Shown in pieces: positions 33,694-41,984 of a DNA stretch of 64,000 nt (position 1 is the first letter of the stretch; the number at the start of each line of letters is the position of its first letter). The DNA lies in the NCBI GenBank assembly GCA_945873205.1, contig CAMCCC010000003.1:62001-126000 (forward strand). The letters are read 5' to 3'. Position numbers and translations under genes: made by a program. The notes beneath the pieces were generated by a model. The model was not told the DNA's origin, did no database searches, and saw nothing but the letters and a program-made list of their open reading frames with translations. This DNA is from an uncultured bacterium. GTDB taxonomy: Bacteria; Bacillota; Clostridia; Oscillospirales; Oscillospiraceae.

Positions 33694-34470
33694 ATGCGTA
33701 AAGAAAAATCCAAGGAAGCATCGACCGTTAAAGTTGATCCGTTTACCAAGTGGGCCCACAAAACAGGCCGCCGGTTCATGCTCAGCTTCCTTCTCTATAC
33801 CTTCTGCATTCCCCTTATAATCTGCGCTATCTACGATTGTTGGCCGTCCATTAAAATGCTGGTTCCCGGTCTTATTGCCATCTGTGCAATTATGCTTCCC
33901 ACCAGCATTGCTGAGGTTGCGAGCTATGTTCCTATTCTGGGTTCCTCCACATATCTTACCTGGGCAACCGGCAACCTGATGAACCTCAAAATTCCCTGCG
34001 CCATTGAAGCCCAAAAAATAGCAAAGGTGGAAGCAAACACAACTGTAGGCGACTGCATTTCTCTTATTTCTACCTGTATTGCTTCTGTAACCACGATTAT
34101 TATTCTGGCAATTGGTATGCTTCTTCTTGTACCTCTGAAGGGAATTCTGCAAAATGAAGTTATCGCGACGGCCAGCAACTATATCCTCCCCGCATTGTTT
34201 GGATGTATGTCTCTTGGTATTATTGGCCGCGGCAGTGCCCCTACTTACATCAAGAACAGGCTGCTTATTGCTCTTGTCCCCGCGGCGCTGGTTTCCATCC
34301 TGGCAATCGTTGGGATTGCAAGCTCGGGCCTTGCCGGATATCTGCTGCTTGTCATGATCCCCATTTCTATCCTGGCTGCCCGCATCCTGTGGAAGAAGGG
34401 CATTGTCAAGGTAGCGCCGAACCCCGGGTACCATGCGCCGGAGGAAACCCCCGTCCAAGTGGAAGAGTGA
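33694..34470 (+). CDS. Integral membrane protein, partner of the DUF5058-like protein
   Basis: 258 residues with a charged, Lys-rich cytosolic N-terminus (about 25 residues) and about six hydrophobic segments. A conserved-looking central loop reads VPILGSSTYLTWATGNLMNLKIPCAIEAQKIA. I do not recognise a named family with confidence. Its size, tight spacing (18 bases after DUF5058, 6 bases before the peptidase) and shared composition suggest the second half of a two-component carrier. GAGGGAGG lies before the ATG. Confidence 0.6.
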   Translation: MRKEKSKEASTVKVDPFTKWAHKTGRRFMLSFLLYTFCIPLIICAIYDCWPSIKMLVPGLIAICAIMLPTSIAEVASYVPILGSSTYLTWATGNLMNLKIPCAIEAQKIAKVEANTTVGDCISLISTCIASVTTIIILAIGMLLLVPLKGILQNEVIATASNYILPALFGCMSLGIIGRGSAPTYIKNRLLIALVPAALVSILAIVGIASSGLAGYLLLVMIPISILAARILWKKGIVKVAPNPGYHAPEETPVQVEE

Positions 34471-34476
34471 AGAAAA

Positions 34477-35949
34477 ATGAAAATATTTATCTCTCAGTTT
34501 GGGCATGAAACGAATACCTTTGCTGCCGACAGAACGGTTGAAGATCGATTTCACCAGTATCAGTGGCGTTTTGGGCAGGAAATCCTTGACGCCAGCAGAG
34601 GTGGAAATGATTATCTGAGCGGTATGCTGGCAGTTGCAGATGAGATGGGTGCAGAGATTGTCCCTGGCTTTGCAACCTTTAATGTGGGCGGGCTAATTAC
34701 GGATGAGGCATACTCTACCATCAAGAGAAACATTGTAGAGAGCCTGTCAAACGTCGTTGCCGATATCGACGGGATTTGCCTTTCGCTGCATGGGGCTGCT
34801 GTTTCCGAGAGCATCGACGATCTGGAACTGGATCTGCTGAAAGCGATAAGAGAAATAACCGGTCCAGATATGCCGATTATGGCCACCTTTGATCTGCATG
34901 GCAACATTTCTGCGGATATGGTTTCGCTGCTGACTGGTGTCTATAACGTCAAAGAATATCCCCATATTGATTGCGCTCAGGCCGGAAAAACAGCAATGTC
35001 TGTGCTGATTCGGACAATTCGCGGAGAAATCAGTCCCTGCGTGGCCTACAGGCGTATCCCCATGCTGGTTCCCTGCGCCACGGCCTCAACATTTCAGGAA
35101 CCTGCAAAGGGAATCAAGGAGTACCTGAAGGCGTATACGGAGGAGCATAAGCTCCTGGGCGTTTCATTTTTTCACGGTTTCCCATATGCCGATCTGCCAA
35201 TCGCCGGGGCTTCTGTCATCGTGAATGCTGAGGCCAGCCAGGATCAAGCAGAAAAAGCAGCCGATGAGCTTGCTGCTTACATTTGGGACAAAAGACATGC
35301 GTTCGATGCTGATTATCTGAGCGTTTCAGAGGCAATGGATCAGGCGCTTGCTATCGAAGGCAAACCGGTAGTAATCAATGAAACATCGGATAATCCGGGC
35401 GGCGGTACCCCTGCCGATGGCACACATTTGCTCCGTGAAATGCTTAAGCGGGACATCCCCGGCTCCTGCTTTGGGTTTATCTATGACCCGGAATTTGTCG
35501 AGCTGGCAGAGAAAACTGGCGTAGGTGGCAGAGTATCTGGCCTTCTTGGCGGAAAGACAGACAAGATCCATGGTGATCCTATTGAAGTCAAAGACGCCTA
35601 TGTTAAGCTGATTACAGACGGAACTTATTTCACTGCAAATGCGGTTCAGGGTTACGGAGTAAAGTTCAGCATAGGAAAGACTGCCCGTATTGTAATTGGA
35701 AATGTGGACATTATTGTAGGCTCTATGCGGTTCCAGACGATGGATGACAGAATTTTTCTCCTCAATGGAATTAACATTGCCGACTACAAGATCGTTGCGC
35801 TCAAGTCCTCACAGCATTTCAGAGCTTTCTTTGAAAAGGTATCCGCTGGCATTGTCACAGCTGATCCCCCCGGTATTCATACGGCAAACTTCTCCCAGCT
35901 TAACTATCGGAAACTGAAACACCCAATATACCCATTGGATAAAAGCTAA
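34477..35949 (+). CDS. M81 family metallopeptidase (MlrC-like)
   Basis: 490 residues of the M81/MlrC family. MlrC of sphingomonads hydrolyses linearised microcystin peptides, and most family members have unknown substrates. The N-terminus FISQFGHETNTF with His10 and Glu11 and the later FDLHGNIS and EYPHIDCAQAG stretches are the expected metal-binding regions; SDNPGGGTPADGTHLLREM is also characteristic. No signal peptide, so it acts in the cytosol after uptake. With dsdA in the same operon, a D-amino-acid-containing peptide or amide is a plausible substrate (inference). Confidence 0.87.
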   Translation: MKIFISQFGHETNTFAADRTVEDRFHQYQWRFGQEILDASRGGNDYLSGMLAVADEMGAEIVPGFATFNVGGLITDEAYSTIKRNIVESLSNVVADIDGICLSLHGAAVSESIDDLELDLLKAIREITGPDMPIMATFDLHGNISADMVSLLTGVYNVKEYPHIDCAQAGKTAMSVLIRTIRGEISPCVAYRRIPMLVPCATASTFQEPAKGIKEYLKAYTEEHKLLGVSFFHGFPYADLPIAGASVIVNAEASQDQAEKAADELAAYIWDKRHAFDADYLSVSEAMDQALAIEGKPVVINETSDNPGGGTPADGTHLLREMLKRDIPGSCFGFIYDPEFVELAEKTGVGGRVSGLLGGKTDKIHGDPIEVKDAYVKLITDGTYFTANAVQGYGVKFSIGKTARIVIGNVDIIVGSMRFQTMDDRIFLLNGINIADYKIVALKSSQHFRAFFEKVSAGIVTADPPGIHTANFSQLNYRKLKHPIYPLDKS

Positions 35950-35955
35950 CAGGAT

Positions 35956-35996
35956 AAAGTGGAGCGGCATTCCTTGTTTTTGCAGCTCCACTTTTC
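35956..35996 (+). terminator. Terminator after the M81 gene
   Basis: AAAGTGGAGC pairs with GCTCCACTTT across a 19-base loop and runs into TTTTC. It separates the M81 gene from the regulator, so the regulator probably has its own promoter or relies on readthrough. Confidence 0.6.
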
Positions 35997-36071
35997 TGTT
36001 GTATTTTCCCCTTCTTTTATGTTATTATGGGGCAAAGGCATCAGTCCCCGCAAAAAATGGAGGTTAATTTA

Positions 36072-36623
36072 GTGTCAGATATAAATATAGGCGAAAAAGT
36101 CAGAAATATACGGATGAGCAAGAGCATTGGGTTAAGAGAGCTGGCAAAGGAAGTGAACTTATCTCCGTCTCTGCTCAGTCAGATAGAAACTGAAAATGTG
36201 AATCCCTCGATCAACACATTAAAGACCATAGCGAAAGCATTACATGTGCCCCTATATATTTTCTTTCAGGAAGATACCTTTACAGATGAACTGATTGTTC
36301 GGAAGGGCAACAACAAAACGCTTGGAAGGCCAGGGGAAGAAGTAGAGTATCTATTGCTTACGCCAAACCGGCGCGGTCAGATCGAATTCTGCATTATGAA
36401 AATACCACCCGAAAAATCCTCCGGGGATACAGCTTACGGTCATGACGGAGAGGAGACCGCATATGTGCTGAGCGGGGCGGTAGAAGTGTATCTGAATGAA
36501 AGCCAGTTTATGCTTGAGCAAGGAGACGCTATTTTAATCCCACCCTTGACTCCCCATAGATGGGTTAACCCGAATCAACATCCTGCCGAGGTTATATTCG
36601 CAGTTACACCTCCCAGTTTCTAA
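36072..36623 (+). CDS. XRE family regulator with C-terminal cupin domain
   Basis: 183 residues: a Cro/C1-type helix-turn-helix (about 8-60, with LRELAKEVNLSPSLLSQIET) joined to a small cupin (about 110-180, with HDGEETAYVLSGAVEVYLNE and LIPPLTPHRW). This PuuR-like layout is typical of local repressors whose cupin binds a small ligand. The frame is open further upstream, but GGAGG at 36059-36063 lies eight bases before GTG 36072, which gives the usual N-terminus. Likely controls the dsdA operon through the palindrome at 31516. Confidence 0.88.
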   Translation: MSDINIGEKVRNIRMSKSIGLRELAKEVNLSPSLLSQIETENVNPSINTLKTIAKALHVPLYIFFQEDTFTDELIVRKGNNKTLGRPGEEVEYLLLTPNRRGQIEFCIMKIPPEKSSGDTAYGHDGEETAYVLSGAVEVYLNESQFMLEQGDAILIPPLTPHRWVNPNQHPAEVIFAVTPPSF

Positions 36624-36669
36624 ATAAGTACGCTGGGCTGAATCTCCTTTGCCGGATTCACCAGACGGT

Positions 36670-36713
36670 GAGAAAGGTCCCCGGCTAACTGCCTGGACTT
36701 TTCTCATTTTTTT
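36670..36713 (+). terminator. Terminator after the XRE-cupin gene
   Basis: GAGAAAGGTCC pairs with GGACTTTTCTC (one wobble), followed by ATTTTTTT. Confidence 0.85.
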
Positions 36714-36959
36714 GACTGATTTATCCTTCAAGCTGTCAGGGCAAGATGATCTGTCCGGCCATCTGCGATTTATTGTTAGCATCATTTATTCAAGAAAGTT
36801 CACAGTAGCAGCATGTTTTCGACAATCATAATTCTCGGCCTTTTCATGCAAAATGTTCTTGGTGCAATGCTATCCCGCCAGTAACATCTAATTCTTGGCG
36901 TAAAGAAAGACGGCTACAGGCAAACCATTGTCTGTAGCCGTCTTATTTTATTTCATTGC
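36714..36959. other. Intergenic region with a second hairpin
   Basis: No gene is seen. A strong hairpin GACGGCTACAG/CTGTAGCCGTC (36909-36943) with ATTTTATTT on the right ends the stretch and lies next to the integrase remnant. The rest is AT-rich and unassigned. Confidence 0.5.
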
Positions 36960-37169
36960 TCACTCCACCGTCAGCACAGTCCCCATAGTCCTGGCGGCTT
37001 CCTTCTGCGTGGCGGTGGTGACGTGGGCGCAGGTGTCCAGAGGGAAGCCGGGGTCGGCGTGGCCCGGCATGCCGGAGACGATCTTGATGTCCACGCCGTT
37101 TTGCGGCGCCAGCGTTGCGAAGGTATGGCGCCGATCACGGAAAAGGGCCAGGTATCTCGGCAGGGCCTT
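36960..37169 (-). pseudogene. Tyrosine recombinase (integrase) C-terminal remnant
   Basis: Minus-strand translation gives FRDRRHTFATLAPQNGVD followed by VSGMPGHADPGFPLDT, CAHVTTATQKEAARTMG and a stop at 36960-36962. This is the C-terminal end of a phage or conjugative-element integrase, with the RHTFAT box and the LGHAD-like stretch. There is no start codon or N-terminal domain: only about 65 codons remain, and the catalytic Tyr of HVT/YAHVTTAA-type ends is replaced by Cys (TCAHV). It is abutted by the araC gene. A relic of an integrated element. Confidence 0.75.
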
Positions 37170-37943
37170 TTAAAGCATGTTCCCAAATTTTTGGATGTAT
37201 TCCGTTGGGGAGCAGCCGGTATGTTCTTTGAAGGTGCGGTCAAAATGATACACATTGGTAAAGCCGCATTCCCGCGCAATCTCCGATATGGATAAATAAG
37301 ACTTGCCTATGAGAAGTTCCTTTGCTTTTGCCATCCGCGCATTGAGAATATATTTCTTGGGGGAAATGGAATATTGCTCTTTGAACATGCGATGAAAATA
37401 CCCCACGCTTATATGCGCCTGCGATGCGATTTTTTCCACGGTAAGCTCGGGATTGGCGTAATTCTTCTCCATGTATGAGACGGCAGGAAGCAGCAGCGGA
37501 TTGTTGGCTTTTGACGCGAGCATCAAATGGCTCAGCATATCGTAAAACAGACTCATCGCCCGCGCATTGCAGAAAGGGCGGTCATAGAGAGAAAGATTTC
37601 GGATCTGTTCGTAGGTCTGAAGATAATACTCCGGCGTTGACAACTCAAAGACAGCAAACTCCTGGTTGTTGAGAGGCTGCTCACAGTAAAAATTGATGAG
37701 AGGAAAGTCCCCCTTGCAGATGCCTTCCAGAGAATAGTCTCTCCCCATGGGCAGTAAAACGGCATGATCGTAATCCGACAAATAAGTTTCATCCTGATAA
37801 TAGTAATGAATCCTGCCGCCTTTTGTCGCGCAGAAGGTCAGGCCGTATCCATAGCGGTCTGTCATTTGTATTTTTCTTCCCTGCGCAATGGGGATGGTTA
37901 ATATGTTAAAAAGCTTCGTGACCACGACATTGTCCAGTTCCAC
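37170..37943 (-). CDS. AraC family transcriptional regulator
   Basis: 257 residues. The C-terminal 100 residues hold two helix-turn-helix motifs (TVEKIASQAHISVGYFHRMFKEQY and LSISEIARECGFTNVYHFDRTFKEH). The N-terminal half has a cupin-like ligand-sensing pattern. It starts at GTG behind AAAGGAGAAAATCACT. It is divergent from the SDR-TRAP gene group across a 381-base AT-rich gap, so it is the likely activator of that group in response to its substrate (inference). Confidence 0.9.
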   Translation of the reverse strand: MELDNVVVTKLFNILTIPIAQGRKIQMTDRYGYGLTFCATKGGRIHYYYQDETYLSDYDHAVLLPMGRDYSLEGICKGDFPLINFYCEQPLNNQEFAVFELSTPEYYLQTYEQIRNLSLYDRPFCNARAMSLFYDMLSHLMLASKANNPLLLPAVSYMEKNYANPELTVEKIASQAHISVGYFHRMFKEQYSISPKKYILNARMAKAKELLIGKSYLSISEIARECGFTNVYHFDRTFKEHTGCSPTEYIQKFGNML

Positions 37944-38324
37944 AGTGATTTTCTCCTTTGCACAAAAATAGAGTCAAAAATTGTGCAGTATCAACATGGC
38001 CTCTGTTTTTTATGTCAGAAAACATCAAATATAGTTAGCTAATGGCATTTACTTGTATTCTCTGGGCGATTACAATTGTTAACGTCAATATAAATAATTT
38101 CCCCTTGAAAGTCAAGGGCTTTTCAAAGCTATTTTATTGAGATTGCTCAATTTTTTCTCCGGCGCATTGTGGATTTCTTCTGTTTTTATGGTTCATGTCA
38201 GACCGTTGTACAGCAGAAAAAATAACAGCGGCAGCAGGACTATGTTTGTTTTTTCATCATAGTCAAGGTTATATTTTGCAAAAATGGATTTGTGTTTTTG
38301 GACAATCAAAGGAAGTGGTTTCGC
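37944..38324. other. Divergent regulatory region between araC and the SDR operon
   Basis: 381 AT-rich bases without a gene. It must carry both promoters. A weak TATATT (38270 region) faces right. A hairpin CCCTTGAAAGTCAAGGG lies at about 38103-38119. No confident AraC binding repeats were found by eye. Confidence 0.5.
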
Positions 38325-39086
38325 ATGAGTTTCAAAGGAAAGACAGCGATCATAACCGGCGCATCCTCCGGCATGGGGTTTCTTTGCAGCCAGTGTCTGG
38401 CAGAGCAGGGTGCAAATGTTGTCATGCTGGCAACGGATCCCAAAAAGCTTCAGGCAAAGGTAGGGGAGCTTACAGCCAAAGGGTACCATGCACTTGGAAT
38501 CCCTACTGACGTGCGGGATTACGCCCAGGTATCCGCCGCATGCAGGAAGGCTGTTGACGCGTTTTCGAGCCTTGATATTGTTGTCAACTTTGCCGGCGGC
38601 GCTGCAACACGCATTTTTGGAACAGAAGATGTTCCCTTCTTCGATATCCCCATCAAGGTGTTTGATTGGGGGCTGGATGTAAACCTGAAAGGCCAGTTCT
38701 ATATGGGGCATGCCGCAATGAAATATATGGCAGCACAGGGCAGTGGCGTGATCATCAACATTGGCTCCATTACCGGAGCGGAAGCCACAGCCGGGGACGT
38801 TTCCTATGCAACGGCGAAAAGCGGCGTTATGAACGGCCTTACAAAGTCATTGGCCCTTGTTGGCGCGCCTTACGGTGTACGCTGCTGCTGTGTGTCTCCC
38901 GGCCCTGTACTGACGCGCCCCGGCATGGCAGATATGAAAACCCTTTTGGGGCGGGCCGCCGATCCCCAGGAGGTAGTCGATTTGGTTTTGTTCCTTGCCT
39001 CTGAGAAAGCATCATTTATCACCGGGGAGGATATCCTGATCGACGGTGGGCGCCTGATTATGAAAAACAAAGGAAATAAAGGATAA
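38325..39086 (+). CDS. Short-chain dehydrogenase/reductase
   Basis: 253-residue classical SDR: cofactor loop TGASSGMG near 11-18, NFAGG near 91 (in place of the usual NNAG), Ser in NIGSITGAEATAGD, and the catalytic YATAK. It ends with DILIDGGRL. Substrate unknown. In context it is the first of five or six plus-strand genes (dehydroquinase-like, Fe-S flavoenzyme, TRAP importer, second SDR), pointing to a polyhydroxylated ring acid or similar alcohol. GGAAG precedes the chosen ATG; a frame extension to 38292 lacks a site. Confidence 0.9.
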   Translation: MSFKGKTAIITGASSGMGFLCSQCLAEQGANVVMLATDPKKLQAKVGELTAKGYHALGIPTDVRDYAQVSAACRKAVDAFSSLDIVVNFAGGAATRIFGTEDVPFFDIPIKVFDWGLDVNLKGQFYMGHAAMKYMAAQGSGVIINIGSITGAEATAGDVSYATAKSGVMNGLTKSLALVGAPYGVRCCCVSPGPVLTRPGMADMKTLLGRAADPQEVVDLVLFLASEKASFITGEDILIDGGRLIMKNKGNKG

Positions 39087-39106
39087 AAGAATAAGGAGAA
39101 TAAAGT

Positions 39107-39919
39107 ATGGAGGCGAAGAAACCCAGTTTTCTCAACCACGACCATGCACTGCTGACCTCAATGGTACAGCTAAAGGATCCTGAGAGTTGTATCACGCTGA
39201 TTCGCAACTCCGCCGCCAGCGGTGCCGAGGCTTACGGAATACAGATGTGTGAGATTGAGCGGCAGTACAGAAACGAAGCGGATCTCAGGAAAATCTTCAG
39301 CCGCTGCGGGAAGAAGCCCATCTATATCACCAACTACCGGCTGCGGGAAAGCCTTGGCATGGGTGATGATGAACTGGCGGAAGAACTTCTTCTGGGTGTC
39401 AGGGCAGGCGCGTCGCTGGTGGATGTGCCTACAGATATGTACGATCCCGCGCCGCTGCAGATGTCTTTCAAGCCGGAAGCCGTGGAAAAGCAGAAAGCCT
39501 TGATTGACCGCATCCACGAGGCTGGCGGAGAGGTCATGATGTCGACGCATACCACCAACACGCTGGCAGCTTCCGGTTCCTTCACCTTCATGCCGCCGGA
39601 GAAAGTGGTGGAAATCGGTTTGCTCCAGGAGGAGCGGGGCGCGGATATTGCAAAAATCGTCACCCGGGCAGACACGGAAGAAGAGCTTCTTGACAACTTC
39701 AAGGCCATGACTATGCTCAAGAAGGAACTTAATATCCCGTTTCTGTTTTTGTCCAACGGCCGCCACAACAAGCTTCAGCGGATTATCGGACCCTATTTTG
39801 GAAACTGCATGATTCTGTGCATGTATCAGTACGAAAACCACACTTCCCGGGAACAGCCGCTGCTGCGCTCCGCAAAGCAGGTTATGGACAACATCGACTG
39901 GGATCCCTACAGGGAATAA
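39107..39919 (+). CDS. Type I 3-dehydroquinate dehydratase-like protein
   Basis: 270 residues resembling class I 3-dehydroquinases (AroD), which dehydrate 3-dehydroquinate to 3-dehydroshikimate through a Schiff base. The lysine candidate is in DIAKIVTRADTEEELLDNF, which matches the AroD stretch well. A His in MMSTHTTNT occupies the catalytic His position. The N-terminal acidic/Arg region (TNYRLRESLG) is only partly conserved and one residue shorter than in AroD. It could be a true dehydratase or a relative acting on a similar ring acid. The neighbours (two SDRs, Fe-S reductase, TRAP importer) favour catabolism over aromatic amino acid synthesis. Confidence 0.72.
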   Translation: MEAKKPSFLNHDHALLTSMVQLKDPESCITLIRNSAASGAEAYGIQMCEIERQYRNEADLRKIFSRCGKKPIYITNYRLRESLGMGDDELAEELLLGVRAGASLVDVPTDMYDPAPLQMSFKPEAVEKQKALIDRIHEAGGEVMMSTHTTNTLAASGSFTFMPPEKVVEIGLLQEERGADIAKIVTRADTEEELLDNFKAMTMLKKELNIPFLFLSNGRHNKLQRIIGPYFGNCMILCMYQYENHTSREQPLLRSAKQVMDNIDWDPYRE

Positions 39920-39945
39920 AGCATAGTACACAGGGAGGTCAGCAC

Positions 39946-41916
39946 ATGTCTTACGCAAATTTGATGAGCCCCATTACGATAAAAAACATGACCATCAGGA
40001 ACCGCGTGATGATGACCCCTATGGGCACAAATCTTGCGAACCCGGATGGAAGCATTTCAGAGGAACACAAAAACTACTATGAGCTCCGGGCCAAAGGCGG
40101 CACCGGCCTGATTGTGGTGGAAAACGTCTGTGTGGCGTTTCCCCTTGGCTCCAACGGCACAAGCCAGCTTCGGCTGGATCACGACAGCTTCATACCCCAT
40201 ATGTATGAGCTGACCGAGCGGGTACACGCCCGCGGCTGCAAAATCGCCATTCAGGTAAACCACGCAGGAGGCGCTGCAAATCCCGCCAGAATCGGCTGCC
40301 AGTGCGTCTCCGCCTCGGATATTCCCTGCAAAACCGGCGGCTTCAAGCCCAGAGCCATGAGCACGGAAGAGGTTTACGAGCTGATCAGGAAGTACGCGGA
40401 GGCTTGCAAACGGGCACAGATGGCAGGCTTTGACGCCGTTGAGATACACGCAGGCCACAGCTATCTGGTAAATCAGTTCCTTTCCCCCACCACCAACAAC
40501 AGAACAGATGAATTTGGCGGCAGCATGGAAAACCGCGCCCGCTTCCTGAAGCTGATTCTTAAAGAAACCAGAGCCATGGTCGGCCCCAATTATCCGATTA
40601 TGATCCGCATCTCTGCCGACGAGTTTGTCCCCGGCGGGCTGACACTTGCGGACACCCTGGAATGGCTGCCGCTGGTGGACGAATATGTTGACCTTTACAA
40701 TGTCTCCGCCGGCTTGAATGACTCGATGGAGAAAATGATCGATAAGGCATATCTCCCCGACGGCTGGAAGAGATACCTGGCAAAGGCCGTAAAAGAGAAG
40801 CTTCACAAGCCCGTCATCACTTCCGGCAACATCCGCGACCCGAAGGAAGCGGAAGCGATCATTGCCAGCGGCTGTGCGGACATGGTCGCCATTGGCAGAG
40901 GGCTGATCGCCGACCCGGAATGGTGCAACAAGGTAAAAGAGGGACGGGAAGACGAGATCCGAACCTGCATCTCCTGCTGTATCGGCTGCGTTGGAAACAG
41001 AATGGTCTTTAACCGCCCCATCCGCTGCACAGTCAACCCGGCAGTGACGACCGGCGACGCATACAAGAAGAGACGGGTCAACAAGGCTTGCAGGGTAGTA
41101 GTCATCGGCGCCGGTACGGCCGGTCTGGAAGCGGCCTGCACAGCAGCGGAACTGGGCTGTGACGTGGTACTGATGGAGCAGAGCGATCACCTGGGCGGCA
41201 GAGCCTCTTATATTTGCAATCTGCCGGAAAAATTCCGGATGAAGGATCTTGTCACATACATGGAAGCCCGGGTGAAACATCTGCCCAATCTGGACGTCAT
41301 GCTCAACACCGAGGCTACCAAAGAAAAGGTAGCGGCGCTGAGACCTGACCTGATTGTGTGCGCCACCGGCTCCAAGATTGTCACCCCCAATATTCCCGGT
41401 TTGCTGGACAACCTGGCGAAAGGCAATATTCTAACCGCGGACGGTGTGATTGAACACGTGCTGGACGGCAGCTTCTCCCTGGACATGGCCGGCAAAAAAG
41501 CCGTGATTATCGGCGGCGGCGCCACCGGGCTTGACTTGGTGGAGTGCTTTGCCAACAAGGGCGCAAGCGTCACCGTTGTGGAGATGATGCCGGTGATCGG
41601 CAATGGGATGGACCTTGTCTCCAAAGTCAGCATCACCAATCTCATGCGGGATAAGAATGTGTGTCAAATGCCCAATACCAAGCTGCTGGAGGTACGGGAG
41701 CACAGCTTTGTCACCGACGCCGGGGAGCTTCCCTTTGATTACGGCTGCGTGTGTCTGGGTTTGAAGTCCTATAACCCGCTCTTTGATGAAATGAGCACCA
41801 TTGCACATACCGTATCCGTGGGTGATGCCCAGAGAGCACCCAGGCAGATCATCGACGGCGTAAGGGAAGGCCGGGAAATCCTCAACACTTTGGAAAGCAT
41901 GGGATTTTTGGATTGA
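39946..41916 (+). CDS. NADH:flavin oxidoreductase with Fe-S cluster (2-enoate reductase family)
   Basis: 656 residues with three parts. An FMN TIM barrel comes first (about 1-340; MSPITIKNMTIRNRVMMTPMG, later HAGHSYLVNQFLSP and NNRTDEFGGSMENRARF). A [4Fe-4S] motif follows (CISCCIGC and a Cys twelve residues on). Last is an FAD/NAD(H) domain with two Rossmann loops (VVVIGAGTAGLEAA and AVIIGGGATGLDLVE). This is the layout of 2,4-dienoyl-CoA reductase, 2-enoate reductase, and the BaiCD/BaiH enzymes. It reduces an activated C=C bond. GGGAGG lies seven bases before the ATG. Substrate unknown; the upstream dehydratase would make such a double bond. Confidence 0.9.
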   Translation: MSYANLMSPITIKNMTIRNRVMMTPMGTNLANPDGSISEEHKNYYELRAKGGTGLIVVENVCVAFPLGSNGTSQLRLDHDSFIPHMYELTERVHARGCKIAIQVNHAGGAANPARIGCQCVSASDIPCKTGGFKPRAMSTEEVYELIRKYAEACKRAQMAGFDAVEIHAGHSYLVNQFLSPTTNNRTDEFGGSMENRARFLKLILKETRAMVGPNYPIMIRISADEFVPGGLTLADTLEWLPLVDEYVDLYNVSAGLNDSMEKMIDKAYLPDGWKRYLAKAVKEKLHKPVITSGNIRDPKEAEAIIASGCADMVAIGRGLIADPEWCNKVKEGREDEIRTCISCCIGCVGNRMVFNRPIRCTVNPAVTTGDAYKKRRVNKACRVVVIGAGTAGLEAACTAAELGCDVVLMEQSDHLGGRASYICNLPEKFRMKDLVTYMEARVKHLPNLDVMLNTEATKEKVAALRPDLIVCATGSKIVTPNIPGLLDNLAKGNILTADGVIEHVLDGSFSLDMAGKKAVIIGGGATGLDLVECFANKGASVTVVEMMPVIGNGMDLVSKVSITNLMRDKNVCQMPNTKLLEVREHSFVTDAGELPFDYGCVCLGLKSYNPLFDEMSTIAHTVSVGDAQRAPRQIIDGVREGREILNTLESMGFLD

Positions 41917-41984
41917 CAGCCCCTTTCAATAAGCGCATTTTGGGCACTGCCCACAAAAATATTGCAAAAAAGGAGAAAAACAAC

